A program made the position numbers and the translations under genes. DNA of 64,000 nt from Seriola aureovittata (lineage: Eukaryota; Chordata; Actinopteri; Carangiformes; Carangidae): contig NC_079368.1 of NCBI RefSeq assembly GCF_021018895.1, forward strand, positions 4,557,501-4,621,500, given 5' to 3'. The notes below the pieces were generated by a model, which did no database searches, had not been told where the DNA came from, and worked only from the letters and a program-made list of their open reading frames with translations. Shown piece after piece: positions 25,161-33,699 of the stretch (within the stretch, counting starts at the first letter, position 1; every line of letters begins with the position of its first letter).

Positions 25161-28100
25161 ATTTACCTGGCAGACTCCTTCCACTCCAGCTCATCTCCTT
25201 CTCTCTGTAGAGTGTCCATCTCAGTGAAGAGCGTCGGCGTGGGCATGTCATCATCTTCACTCAGGATGTAACGTAGCCGCTCTGCAGCCGGAGACACTTG
25301 ATGGAACGAAGGAATGTTTTTGAGATTTTTACCATTTGTAATATCATGTAATAGAGTTTTAACAGGCTTCAAGGTCCTGAGGATTATAAAAGATGCCTAA
25401 AGCATAATGTTAAAAGGAAAAAGCTGTAATTGCTTGGCTCTTATCTGTTTTTTGCAGTTGCCACTTGGCTTCACTTTTGTGTTTATGACCAGCGCCTCAG
25501 AGCTTTAGCCTACAGCATCAGCAGAATGTCCCTTTTGCGATACTGAGAGATCAAATCAAACTGACCTTTCACATAAGCTTATACACTACTCATATCAAGT
25601 TTTAGAGCACCTCCATTTTTATGTCAATATACCTATAAATTAAAGCATTGAATAAATAAACAATCTCAGATTTATGAATCTTTTTGTTGAACAAAATTTA
25701 ATATAAAGTTTTGACTCATTCCACAGCCAAATATATATATAATGGAAATTATATTTTTATATATTTTGATTGAGTGTTGCAGAAGTTCCCATAAACAAAT
25801 GATTTCAACTGGCAGTTTGCTTGGTTTGTCCAGTTCATCCCAAAACCAGCTCCAATGGGTTTAAGTCTGCAGTCTGTGCTGCTCTTCCATCATGTGACGC
25901 CAGCGTCTGCTTCTTTTCGTCGAATGTTTTTTCTCATTATCTTGCTTTGGGATGAACCAGTCTGTCTTCCTTTGTGCCTTTTTCTCATCATTCTGACAAC
26001 AATAGTCAACAGTACTACTTTGTGCAGTACGGCATTGTCCTAATATTACATCACAGGCTGTAGTAACACAGTTTGTTCCAACACTGCCTTTGAACAGACA
26101 CAGGGTTTGTCATCAACAAAAGTTGTGGCACCTGTAGGAACTCCTTGAATTAACTTCCACAGCTTCATTTACTTCCATTGCTGCAGGAAAGCTGTAAATT
26201 ATTAAGCTGTATTTTTTTATTATTTTATTTATATGAAATTTACTGTTGTATGTTTTAATTTTTGGTGACCTAAATTATTCATTTATTTATTTATACCTCA
26301 GGCAGTTTATCACTTTGTACTACCTTTGTATCATTTGAGGTTATTCAATGGATTTAAAAATGAAAATGAAAATTTAAATAACCTGGTGAAATTTGGGTGT
26401 TGCATGATGAAACTATAAATCTTTTCACTTACATCTTGTGTACAACCAGCTGTAGACTGTTGCATATCATCCCACGATATATCAGCAGTAATGCCTCCAG
26501 CACTGAAACCTACATCCAGATCATACATCACTACCTGATTATAGGTATTCAATCATGAGCCTGCTGTACTAACAGTACATTTTCACTGATCTATTATTTG
26601 TATGGAGGTTAAATTGTACCCCATGTTCATTAATGCTGTAGGGTAATCACATATCAGCTGATCACTGTGTTGGTAACATATGAACTGAGCTGTGTTGTAA
26701 TAACTGCACATGGGGTCTTTTAATGACACCAGAGGTCAATGATATTGACAGCTACTAACTGGGAATTCCACTTATATGTTGTCTTTTCAGATTGGGGGAG
26801 CAGTGATTAAATCAATAATACAAAATCTGAAAAAAAGTTTACCAACAAATTACAATATTCATGACTATATCTTTCAGCGAGGTAGTTTTGCTGCTTCTCC
26901 TACCACAGTGAGAACTCATTAGCTGCTTTAGCTGCTAACATACAGTTAATACGCCTTTAATGTCCCAAGAGAGGTGTGTTTTCACAGATGATACACATTC
27001 ATACAGCCGAAACATACAGCTGAACAACATACAGATACCTAGCTTTCTTGTCCCTGCCCACACACCCATATATACAAACACAGATGGTCTGGATCTGTAT
27101 AACAGTGTCAACAGTGCAGTGTAAGGCTGCTGTGACAGAAGGGACCAAACTTCTGCCAAACCAAACTCTTGTCCATTTTACAGTCCTGGATGTGTGACCA
27201 CAGGCAGCAGTAATGTGTGGACCAGGGGGTGATCAGTGCATGCTACTGCCATTTTTTATTATTCTAAGGGCAAGGCACATGATGGCTCTGTTATTCATGT
27301 CTGAAAGGTTGAGGGCAGGGAGGCAGATGGTTTTGAAAGCGGGACGTGTAATCCTGGTAAGTTTGCTTTTGTTTGATATGGTTAACAATGTGAAGAAACG
27401 GGGGGGGGGGGGGGGGGGGGGAGATAACAAAATGGGTTGAATTCATCTTTTGTAAAGTCACAACAGCAGGTGATGGAAAACAGAAAAAATGCACTGAGTC
27501 TTTGCTGCTAAACAGACAAGTGCCAAAACAACATCATTCTTACAATCAAAATGAGGATAATCAGAATCTCTTTTACTCCCTTTGCTCTCTAAGTTGTTTA
27601 CTTTCCCCTCACTGGGAACCATTCTCTCCCATTGTTGTCATTGATGTACATCTTTATTGTCCCTGCTATAATCCTCCTGCTGATAATGATGCCATATGCA
27701 TTATTGATACGTGTACTGAGGCACACGCACTCCAAAAGACTGTTTGTATGTGTGTGTGCATACAGTCCAGAAAGAATAAACACCTCTTGCCACTGATTGC
27801 ACCACAACTATCCTAATCACAGTCTTTGAACATGAAAGCAGCAGTTTCCTGCTAGGTTTTCTCATTACTCAAATCTGAAACTAAAGCTACAGCTCAGGCC
27901 CCCTGCTTCTCGCTGTTATATCTGCTGGAAGGAAGCAAAATCAAATCAAAAACATGAGCTAGAGGAGTGTGACTGAATTATGATACATGACACAGCCTGG
28001 TTCATATCAGTGTCAATCCTTTGGAAAGCTTTTTTTTCTTAAATATAGTTAAAGAAAAAGCCACCCTGCTATTTCTAAGAGTGCAGCCTCACTTCCATGT

Positions 28101-29722
28101 AGTCACAGCTCACTAATTAAAACGAGAGGCAGAAGATGTATTAGAAGCTATTCATAGTTTTCTCTTAATACTGGAGTGCAGTGACGCAGGCCAAGAGGAA
28201 AGGGTTTTTTTTTTTAAATGACAAAAAACATCCTTTATCATATCCATCATTATTTTTATTTTTTTTAACACTAGCAATGAGTCATTTTTTATACTCTACA
28301 ATCACAAAATCGTGTATGACAGAACACACATCTGCAGCACATTCATCTCATTAAAGAAGCAATGTTTAGCCTGTCATACACTTTAGATCTTTGATCAAAC
28401 TTAACAGTTTAGCATTTAATTTCTTCCAGAAATCAGTTAAAGCAGAGGCTGAGATATCCTGAATTAGTTCCTGGTATAGCACAAGCTCCCAAAACACTGG
28501 ATCCTACATTTCCCCTAATGCAACCTAATTTTCATTAGAATTTTCATTTCACTGCCTGCTAAACAGCCATGTCTTCGAACTTCACATGCTGCCTCTGGTT
28601 TTATATTAAAAAGGATAATGAAGCTTAAAGCCCAAGCTAAGATGGCCCTGATCATCAAGGTTATTTTCTCAGATTTGATAAAGCTCCACAAAAGACATGA
28701 TGCAGGATGAATAGCACTAACTGTAACAAGTGAAGAACCTTTGACATGTAAAATTCTCTCAGTAGCAGTGTAGAGGTTGGGGATTGACAACAGCCAATCA
28801 AAATTTAACACAGACAGGAAGTAACACAGGTGTACACTGATGAGACCTTGTGAGACCACTGTGAGCTGTGTCTTTTTGTGAATCCCTGGCCATTGACTTA
28901 CTTGTGCGGTTGATGTCTTGGAGACTCTGCTCGTTTGAATCCATGAGTCCCTCCTCGATGTCTATGTCTTGGTACTGGTCGTGTTGATGGTGTCTGCGGT
29001 GGCTGTAGCGTCTCTCCCTGTCCATGTCAGGGACGTCACGACTAGAGCGCCTTCGCCTGCGCTTGCGTCGATATCCTCGAGGCACTGGAACGCCAATGTA
29101 GATGGACTGATGGTCTGGGGACAAATATGAGTGGTTACATAAACATGTGCTGCAGGATGGTTGCAATCATGTAAATGCAAAACCGAAGGAGGAATATAGA
29201 GGTTTTCAAGAAGAATACAATGAGAATTTGCAAATAAAAAAACTATTTTTCAAGTGACCTAAAGGAAAGTTTTATGAAAGGCCCCAAAATAGTTGAGTGG
29301 CACACTCAGTGGCAGATTGTTTAATGAGGTATTTCATTAATCTCTCACACTCTCACAGTGTTTCCATGAATGTTAACAAACCGAATGAAACATGTTTCAT
29401 AGTTCATGTCTGCTTATTAACAACAGCAGCAGCATTCTCTGTTGGCACAGTCAGTCGCAAACAAAAAGAAAATCAGGTCTACTGAGAATCACTCAGTCCT
29501 AAGCTTTCTCCTGATTTTGTTTGGCTTTATAATCCCTGTTTTGCAACAAAAAACTTGGATGATTTGAGTCTCATCGTGTGCTGGCAATTAATGTGTCGCT
29601 GTAAAACTAATTGCGCACAAAACTCCACGTGGAATAACTAAACAAGAGGGAAATCCAAACCAATATTTTCTTGTTTGGAAAAAGAGCGGTACCTGCTAAC
29701 CTCCTGCTCAGTGTGAAGGCAG

Positions 29723-29767
<45 letters not shown>

Positions 29768-30093
29768 ACACATAAGTGATCTCATGTCAATCTTCAATCT
29801 TCATTTTCAGCCCATTAACAACATCCACACCCCACACAAACTCTCAGAACAAATTAAAAACAAAGAGACAATTTAGAAAGTAGTAAGTTAGTGTGACGAG
29901 TCAATTGCCTCATGATAATATTAAGAGACAAGGTGGGTGTAACGACTTCATTTCCTGTTTATTATTAGCAGTGGGACAGTCTATAATAGATGTAGCGTAG
30001 ATATGAACCACACGTATGTGCACACACACACTCACCCTCCTCCTCCTCATAGCGAAGATGAGAGACGCCCATCCCTCGGTCTCCATGGTCCAT
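834..30093 (-). CDS. slc4a5: slc4a5, electrogenic Na+/HCO3- cotransporter NBCe2 (25 coding exons)
   Basis: Multi-span plasma-membrane transporter that moves Na+ with bicarbonate in epithelia and choroid plexus (family knowledge). Joining 25 exons gives 3,429 nt, 1,142 residues plus stop, with every splice phase consistent; human NBCe2 is about 1,137. Order: acidic/Arg-rich N-terminus (1-90), band-3-type cytoplasmic domain (about 100-440), Gly-rich linker (about 445-465), membrane domain (about 480-1010), Lys-rich C-terminal tail ending ETTL. The third extracellular loop has four Cys and two N-glycosylation sequons, NSS and NVT. The stretch KKMVG sits where SLC4 proteins carry the DIDS-reactive motif. 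SLC4A5 is chosen over SLC4A4 because of sequences such as [28 protein letters not shown] and [19 protein letters not shown]. The start is tentative: the exon at 30,036-30,094 opens with G-ATG just after an AG acceptor, so an upstream exon may add 5' UTR or codons. Confidence 0.95.
2901..2945. repeat. (GT)n microsatellite
   Basis: GT dinucleotide run with one interruption, in the last slc4a5 intron. Further GT-rich sequence continues through about 3,065. Confidence 0.95.
3166..3224 (-). CDS. slc4a5: slc4a5 coding exon 24
   Basis: Encodes [19 protein letters not shown]. Donor CGCAG|GTACTG in phase 2 joins exon 25. The frame stays open past this donor to a stop near 3,054, and a second GTACTG donor in the same phase lies downstream, so a longer form is possible. 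Confidence 0.87.
3323..3496 (-). CDS. slc4a5: slc4a5 coding exon 23 (Lys-rich tail)
   Basis: Encodes [20 protein letters not shown] followed by a long Lys-rich cytoplasmic stretch ending HDSEEE. Acceptor CCCTCAG, donor GAG|GTGAGA, phase 0. Confidence 0.97.
4071..4244 (-). CDS. slc4a5: slc4a5 coding exon 22
   Basis: Encodes [20 protein letters not shown], then [20 protein letters not shown], the last membrane segments. Acceptor TCCACAG, donor ATG|GTATGT. Confidence 0.97.
4789..4857 (-). CDS. slc4a5: slc4a5 coding exon 21
   Basis: Encodes [20 protein letters not shown] then GIQ, 23 codons. Acceptor CTTGTAG, donor CCAG|GTACGC. Confidence 0.96.
5465..5537 (-). CDS. slc4a5: slc4a5 coding exon 20
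   Basis: Encodes [19 protein letters not shown] then APILK. Acceptor ATACAG, donor AAG|GTAGGA. Confidence 0.96.
5729..5907 (-). CDS. slc4a5: slc4a5 coding exon 19
   Basis: Encodes [36 protein letters not shown] and [13 protein letters not shown], an SLC4 hallmark block. Acceptor TGGCAG, donor TCAG|GTTGGT. Confidence 0.97.
6194..6355 (-). CDS. slc4a5: slc4a5 coding exon 18
   Basis: Encodes [37 protein letters not shown]. Acceptor CCACTAG, donor AAG|GTAGGT. Confidence 0.97.
6686..6799 (-). CDS. slc4a5: slc4a5 coding exon 17
   Basis: Encodes [19 protein letters not shown] and [14 protein letters not shown], a membrane helix and following loop. Acceptor CACCAG, donor AAG|GTATAG. Confidence 0.95.
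7860..8285. repeat. Dispersed fish repeat in slc4a5 intron 16
   Basis: A stretch containing GTGACCTTTGACC and TGACCTCTGACCTTTGACCA, followed by wording such as CCAAGTGAATGTTTCTGCCA. I recognise this as an interspersed teleost repeat, but cannot name its class. It has no coding content. Confidence 0.55.
8479..8670 (-). CDS. slc4a5: slc4a5 coding exon 16
   Basis: Encodes [38 protein letters not shown] and [12 protein letters not shown]: the second half of extracellular loop 3 and the next membrane helix. Acceptor TCCCAG, donor AAG|GTAACA. Confidence 0.97.
9068..9129 (-). CDS. slc4a5: slc4a5 coding exon 15 (extracellular loop 3)
   Basis: Short poorly conserved exon reading [20 protein letters not shown], with an NSS glycosylation sequon. 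It keeps phase from exon 14 (1 nt carried) to exon 16 (phase 0). Acceptor AAACAG, donor GGG|GTAAGT. Confidence 0.88.
10158..10429 (-). CDS. slc4a5: slc4a5 coding exon 14
   Basis: Longest exon. Encodes [38 protein letters not shown], the KKMVG motif and [10 protein letters not shown] at the start of the third extracellular loop. Acceptor CCAAAG, donor CCGA|GTGAGT. Confidence 0.97.
10790..10880. mobile_element. Tc1-like terminal-repeat fragment
   Basis: TACAGTGGGCTCCAAAGGTC and the following bases look like the end of a Tc1-like transposon (TCCAAAAGTCTGAGACC type). No partner end or transposase sequence lies nearby, so this is a solo remnant in slc4a5 intron 13. Confidence 0.5.
11084..11217 (-). 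CDS. slc4a5: slc4a5 coding exon 13
   Basis: Encodes [19 protein letters not shown], then [18 protein letters not shown]. Acceptor CAACAG, donor GCAA|GTGAGC. Confidence 0.97.
12115..12900. mobile_element. Non-autonomous inverted-repeat element with a nested insertion
   Basis: The left end contains ATTTTGGGAAATATGTGTTA; the right end contains AATAAGCATATATCCCAAACT, its approximate reverse complement. The interior has GTTAGCTTAGCTCAGCACAAAG and, near the right end, the inverted TAAGCTAAGCTAACCATC. This is a common fish element without a protein. A second element sits inside it at about 12,477-12,625. All of it lies in slc4a5 intron 12. Confidence 0.7.
12477..12625. mobile_element. Nested short MITE-like element
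   Basis: Starts CTGTGTCCCAATTCAGGGGC and ends near CTTGGCCCAACCTATCCCA, the typical look of a short fish non-autonomous element whose ends read GTCCCAATTC. Its position inside the larger element at 12,115-12,900 shows it inserted later. Confidence 0.55.
13229..13403 (-). CDS. slc4a5: slc4a5 coding exon 12 (first membrane span)
   Basis: Encodes [20 protein letters not shown] and [17 protein letters not shown], the first transmembrane helix region. Acceptor ATCACAG, donor CCAG|GTAAAC. Confidence 0.97.
14051..14179 (-). CDS. slc4a5: slc4a5 coding exon 11 (Gly-rich linker)
   Basis: Encodes [20 protein letters not shown] and [11 protein letters not shown], the linker between the cytoplasmic and membrane domains. 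Human NBCe2 has a much longer Gly run here. Acceptor CTGCAG, donor GCG|GTAGGT. Confidence 0.95.
14494..14648 (-). CDS. slc4a5: slc4a5 coding exon 10
   Basis: Encodes [36 protein letters not shown] and [14 protein letters not shown]. Acceptor CTCCCAG, donor AAAAG|GTTGGA, which is weaker than its neighbours but keeps phase 2. Confidence 0.96.
15530..16000. repeat. Dispersed repeat, related to 35,860-36,550
   Basis: GAGCTGAATGCTAATGTCAG and, further on, GCTAACATTTGCTAACTGGC with TTTTGCAGGTATTTTGTCAT match the order of words in the copy at 35,860-36,550. Unrelated sequence between the two blocks suggests later insertion or divergence. Confidence 0.55.
16761..16848 (-). CDS. slc4a5: slc4a5 coding exon 9
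   Basis: Encodes [19 protein letters not shown] and [11 protein letters not shown], a core cytoplasmic-domain block. Acceptor TGTACAG, donor GAT|GTAAGT. Confidence 0.97.
16950..17107 (-). CDS. slc4a5: slc4a5 coding exon 8
   Basis: Encodes [20 protein letters not shown], then [20 protein letters not shown] and LTEVPVPT. Acceptor CCATAG, donor CCAG|GTGAAA. Confidence 0.97.
18012..18072. repeat. (CA)n microsatellite, about 30 units
   Basis: Uninterrupted CA run of about 61 bases in slc4a5 intron 7, likely to vary in length between individuals. Confidence 0.98.
18855..18910 (-). CDS. slc4a5: slc4a5 coding exon 7
   Basis: Encodes [18 protein letters not shown], matching human [14 protein letters not shown]. 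Acceptor CATCCAG was chosen over the nearer CTCAG because only it keeps phase with exon 6. Donor CAG|GTGAGT. Confidence 0.93.
19009..19045. mobile_element. Solo Tc1-like terminal repeat
   Basis: ACTCAGTAGCCACTTTATTAGGTACATCTG is the same end sequence as the Tc1-like element at 30.5-31.6 kb (GCCACTTTATTAGGTACAC). No second end or transposase segment follows. Confidence 0.75.
19893..20015 (-). CDS. slc4a5: slc4a5 coding exon 6
   Basis: Variable linker: a Gly-Pro stretch ([11 protein letters not shown]) then [17 protein letters not shown], which matches human NBCe2. Acceptor TGCCAG, donor CTGC|GTGAGT, phase 1 at both ends. Confidence 0.93.
20091..20123. repeat. (GAGAT)n microsatellite
   Basis: Six to seven tandem copies of GAGAT in slc4a5 intron 5. 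Confidence 0.95.
20589..20741 (-). CDS. slc4a5: slc4a5 coding exon 5
   Basis: Encodes [19 protein letters not shown] and [20 protein letters not shown]. Acceptor TCTCCAG, donor CCA|GTGAGT, phases 1 to 1; joins exon 4 to give the expected LPQIVDDIIE. Confidence 0.97.
20871..21298. repeat. Duplicated inverted-repeat module with AT hairpins
   Basis: An 82-base unit beginning TAAAGTCCAAA and ending ACACATTGTGCAC is present at 20,871-20,952 and 21,129-21,210. A partial inverted copy (TGTGTATTGTTAAAGGGC) at about 21,069-21,104 makes 21,069-21,210 a potential hairpin. TA runs lie at 20,983-21,012 and 21,211-21,295; the second is bounded by AATGGTAT and ATACCATT. Probably a small palindromic transposable element, partly duplicated. 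Confidence 0.7.
22979..23353 (-). other. Unassigned 124-codon reading frame inside slc4a5 intron 4
   Basis: Open frame with plausible protein composition: [30 protein letters not shown] and [19 protein letters not shown] suggest amphipathic helices, loosely like ARM/HEAT repeats. A possible acceptor (TTCATATAG) precedes it at about 23,344 and a possible donor (TCAA|GTAATA) lies near its end. I do not recognise it, and it could be a retrocopy fragment, a nested exon or chance. It cannot belong to slc4a5, whose flanking exons join in phase without it. Confidence 0.25.
24017..24177 (-). CDS. slc4a5: slc4a5 coding exon 4
   Basis: Encodes [20 protein letters not shown] and [15 protein letters not shown], a strongly conserved block of the SLC4 cytoplasmic domain. 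Acceptor CTTCAG, donor TTG|GTGAGA. Confidence 0.97.
25129..25156. repeat. (GT)n microsatellite beside the slc4a5 exon 3 donor
   Basis: On the gene's strand this is a CA run beginning about ten bases into the intron after exon 3. Intronic CA repeats close to a 5' splice site are known hnRNP L sites; that role here is inferred. Confidence 0.95.
25167..25296 (-). CDS. slc4a5: slc4a5 coding exon 3
   Basis: Encodes [18 protein letters not shown] and [20 protein letters not shown], the start of the cytoplasmic domain, nearly identical to human NBCe2. Donor CCAG|GTAAAT is followed within about ten bases, on the coding strand, by a CA repeat that may influence splicing. Confidence 0.95.
25590..26200 (-). 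mobile_element. Tc1-like transposon relic, copy A
   Basis: Begins near ACTACTCATATCAAGTTTTAGAGCACC, like the ends of one fish Tc1 group. The interior (for example CCTTTGAACAGACACAGGG, GTTGTGGCACCTGTAGGAA) is the reverse complement of 61,200-61,690. Transposase codons run on the minus strand but are broken by stops and deletions. Lies in slc4a5 intron 2. Confidence 0.7.
27400..27421. repeat. Poly(G) run of 22
   Basis: A mononucleotide G run in slc4a5 intron 2. Its exact length is error-prone in any assembly. Confidence 0.9.
28902..29114 (-). CDS. slc4a5: slc4a5 coding exon 2 (Arg-rich N-terminal segment)
   Basis: Encodes [11 protein letters not shown] followed by a run of Arg/Lys and [18 protein letters not shown]. 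In NBCe1-B the equivalent basic segment is the part bound by IRBIT and responsible for autoinhibition (family knowledge); the same role here is inferred. Acceptor CCCCAG, donor A|GTAAGT, phases 1 to 1. Confidence 0.93.
29724..29772. repeat. (CA)n microsatellite
   Basis: CA run with one T interruption in slc4a5 intron 1. Confidence 0.97.
30036..30093 (-). CDS. slc4a5: slc4a5 coding exon 1 (tentative start)
   Basis: Reads [19 protein letters not shown], then donor G|GTGAGT in phase 1. The acceptor CTTTACCAG ends at 30,095, so the exon itself is 30,036-30,094 and at least one 5' exon must lie upstream, at higher coordinates. The acidic EEEE run before the next exon's D-H-Q resembles the EEVEGHH region of NBCe1-B. 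The intron starts with a short GT repeat. Confidence 0.75.
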
Positions 30094-30521
30094 CCTGGTA
30101 AAGAAGTAGAGAGGTTATTTGTATGTTTTATAATATGTAATATGCAAGTGCGTGTATGTATCCATGCACCTGTGTAACACCTGTGTGTCCTTTTTTTATT
30201 TAATTGTGCGTGTATATTAGTGTTGCAGTTTCACTAGACAGTTGCATGTGTGTATTGGTGATACTGGTAATGTATGTATCATTGCATTATTACTGGAGTA
30301 CGAGCCTGCAGCAGCAGCAGCTCCTGTTCACTGACCTGCATGTTGGGTTACAGTGCAGATCAATGGGAAAATAATTAAAAGCGAGGCCAAGTCAATGGAA
30401 ATGTGCATGATTAAAACAAATGTGAGGGTAACTTATCGCACGTGACACCAATTCACACTTTGATCACCACCAGCAAAGGTTAAGGCCACCACGTTCCTAC
30501 TGAAGAGGGGTTAGAGGGATT

Positions 30522-31556
30522 ATAAACTCACGGGCCACTTTATTAGGTACACTTGTTCAACTGCTCATTTACGCAAATATCTAATAGGCCAATCACATGG
30601 CAGCAACTCAATACATGTAGGCATGTAGACATGGTCAAGACGATCTGCTGAAGTTCAAACCGAGCATCAGAACGGGGAAGAAAGGTGATTGAAGAGACTT
30701 TGAACTAGGCATGGTTGTTGGTGCCAGACGGGCTGGTCTGAGTATTTCAGAAACTACTGATCTACTGAGGTTTTCACACAAAGCCATCTCTAAGGTTTAC
30801 AGAGAATGGTACAGAAGAGCATCTCTGAACGCACAACACGTCGAACCTTGAAGCAGGTGGGCTACAGCAGCAGAAGACCACACTGGGTGCCACTCCTGTC
30901 AGGTAAGAACAGGAAACTGAGGCTACAATTCGCACGGGCTCATCAAAATTGGGCAAAAGAAGATTGGAAAAATGCTGTTCTGATCAGGGTCAGAATTTGA
31001 CGTAAACAACATGAAAGCATGGATCCATCCTGCCTTGTGGTTCATGCTGGTGTTGGTGGTGTAATGGTGTGGGATATTTTCTTGGCAAACTTTGGGCCCC
31101 TTAGTACCAACTGAGCATCGTTTAAACGCCACAGCCTACCTGAGTATTGTTGCTGACCATGTCCATCCCTTTATGACCACAGTGTACCCATCTTCTGATG
31201 GCTACTTCCAGCAGGATAACGCGCCATGTCACAAAGCTCAAATCATCTCAAACTGGTTTCTTAAACATGACAATGAGCTCACTGTACTCTAATGGCCTCC
31301 ACAGTTACCAGGTCTCAATCCAATAGAGCATCTTTGGGATGTGGTGGAACAAGAGATTCTCATCATGGATGTGCAGCCGACAAAACTGCAGCAACTGTGT
31401 GATGCTATCATGTCAATATGGACCAAAACCTCTGAGGAATGTTTCTAGCACCTTGTTGAATCTATGCCACGAAGAATTAAGGCAGTTCTCAAGGCAAAAG
31501 GGGGTCCAACCAGGTACTAGCAAGGTGTACCTAATAAAGTGGTTGGTGAGTGTATA
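30522..31556 (+). mobile_element. Tc1-like DNA transposon, internally deleted
   Basis: Bounded by inverted ends: ACTCACGGGCCACTTTATTA at left and TAATAAAGTGGTTGGTGAGT at right, each beside TA. The transposase is on the plus strand in pieces: SERTTRRTLKQVGYSSRRPH near 30,822, YFQQDNAPCHKAQI (catalytic Asp block) near 31,203 and LNPIEHLWDVVEQEI (catalytic Glu block). The segment carrying the first catalytic Asp (W-S-D-E-S type) is missing, as is a piece after the DNA-binding domain, and a stop (TAA) precedes WPPQ. It is therefore inactive. It lies just 5' of the first assigned slc4a5 exon. Confidence 0.9.
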
Positions 31557-31867
31557 TATTCATAGTATACAGTACTGTAGTTGTAGGGTAGCTGCAGTTT
31601 GAAACTTGAATACACCTATATGTCTGCTAGAGGTTAACATTGCTCAGCATTTTACTAGACAGGCAGCATGATGAACCAGGCCTGTGACATGTGAGAACTG
31701 ACAAATTTATTATGTCAATGACAAAACTCACTGCAACATGAAAACAGTGTGATACAAGTGCAAAAGTGTGTTTCAGAAGTGAACAAATTGGCAAATAAAA
31801 AAAGTTTAGTTTCAGCATCTAGACATGGTTAAAGACACATTTCTTGGATTAAGTTAGCGGTGGTATT

Positions 31868-32220
31868 TAAAGCTGCATTAATCAATTCTGTGCTGCTGGG
31901 GGAAGACCTTCAAAACAAGCTGACAAACACACAGGTATGATGACTGTATAAAGTTATTATAACTAACATGTTAGCACTCATTAGCATTCATTTGGTCCAT
32001 TTTGTGCTTCTGGCCACCAGATGAGTCCATTATTCAATCTCCTTTTACTGTTGTTTTTATTTTTGTTCAGCTCGCTAACTTTGACTTTCCTCACCAGCTT
32101 GCCACTAACTTAATCTGCTGTGTGATGCTGGGCAGGCAGAGTACAGTGGGTTTATTTTTGCTGAAATAAGCTGCCCAATAAGTATTTATATGAAAATACT
32201 TACTGATGCAGCTTTAAGCC
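31868..32220. mobile_element. Small inverted-repeat (MITE-like) element
   Basis: TTTAAAGCTGCATTAATCA at left and TACTGATGCAGCTTTAAGCC at right are approximate reverse complements. No coding sequence between them. Confidence 0.55.
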
Positions 32221-33699
32221 ACTAAACAAGTGGTGCGACTATTCAGACTATTCGCCTGATTGCAAACTCTTTTCACAATTACCTTTTTTGCCTTGTCACA
32301 GCAGGAATAGCAAGAGTGTAAGTAACATTAATGATGGCTCACTTCCATTAAGCGTCCCAGTATAAGCCATGCCAATAAACTAACATGCACAACACCACAG
32401 CCCAGAAACTGTTCACCTAAATGGAATATTCTGCACTGCATATCAGTCATTCAAATGTTCCTGCTTCCTTTTCAAGTTATCATGCTTGTTTGTTGCAAAA
32501 TGCAATGTTATTAATGTTATTAATTGTATAAGATCTATTACATCACAAGTAGCTGAGCCACTACCTGGCAAACCACCTGACTCAAGTACAAGATAAGATT
32601 AGACATTGAATTACATATGGGCAAACCTAAAGCCTCACTAATTAATATTTTTATCTTAACAAGAGATAAAATGACCACAGGCATGTGTTACATGAAAGAT
32701 GTCATGATATTGATGAACCCATACAGAAAAACCCAAAACCCAACTCTGTGGTTCCCTGCTGCTTCATGGCGCTTTTAAGCCTCTTTAAGCTCATGTTTTG
32801 GTCTCCTGGACCACAGCTTTACTTATTTGGTTCAGTGTTACTGCATCAGTGTGCAGGTGCAGCAGGCAGCTGGTATAGTAGAAAAAGCTCTAATAAACCC
32901 AGTGTGTGCTACCTGCATGGCTAAAGTAGCTAAAGAGCCATATATTTCCCGCAGGAATTGGTGGAGACCAAGACAGAGCTAAAATATGACTAAATATTGA
33001 ACTTACATATAATATAAGACTTCATCAGGTGACCAGAGACACAACTAATACTCTGGGTCTGCTGTTTACTAAAATGGTATTGATGAAAATATTTCAGTGT
33101 TGTGTTTACAGCTCATTATGCTGTGGTCCAAAAAAATCAATGAATGCAGGTTTAAATCTAAGTAACAAAAACAAGATACTTGGATGGTTTGTTTTTAATC
33201 CCTTGTCCTGCAAAACTAACTTTTGGATTTAGATTTAACTCAAGTCTGGAGGCAAAATCTTTATGGTTAGTTTATTAGTTTTATGTTTTATTAGTTTATG
33301 GTTAAAAATAATTATGCAGTTTTGAAAGTAGCATCACAAAATCAAATCGATTGTCCATCTGTTTCTACTGATGTTTCATCAGTTTTGAAATTCCACTGGA
33401 ATTAATTTGTCCTAAATTATTAAAATACTATTTTAGATCTGGCATCTTGAAAAGTTGATATTGTACTGCAGAAGCTGCAAAAAGCCAAGAAAGGTTTTTT
33501 AACAGATCAGACTTTCCGTGGGGTTTTTTGAATAGTGTTTCCCTCCAGGGTTTGCCCTGTTATTTCCAAACATTTCTGTCTATCTCTACATAAGCATATA
33601 CATAAGCATATGTTTACATCCCATGAGTCAAAGCAGTGTTTTTGAGTTGTCTCTTTGTGGGTAATATCTCATTTTGGCATGACACTTGAAATACAATCC
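32221..33699. other. Intergenic stretch with no feature seen
   Basis: AT-rich sequence between the small inverted-repeat element and the GC-rich block. I see no splice-framed coding sequence, RNA gene or recognisable repeat. Confidence 0.5.
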
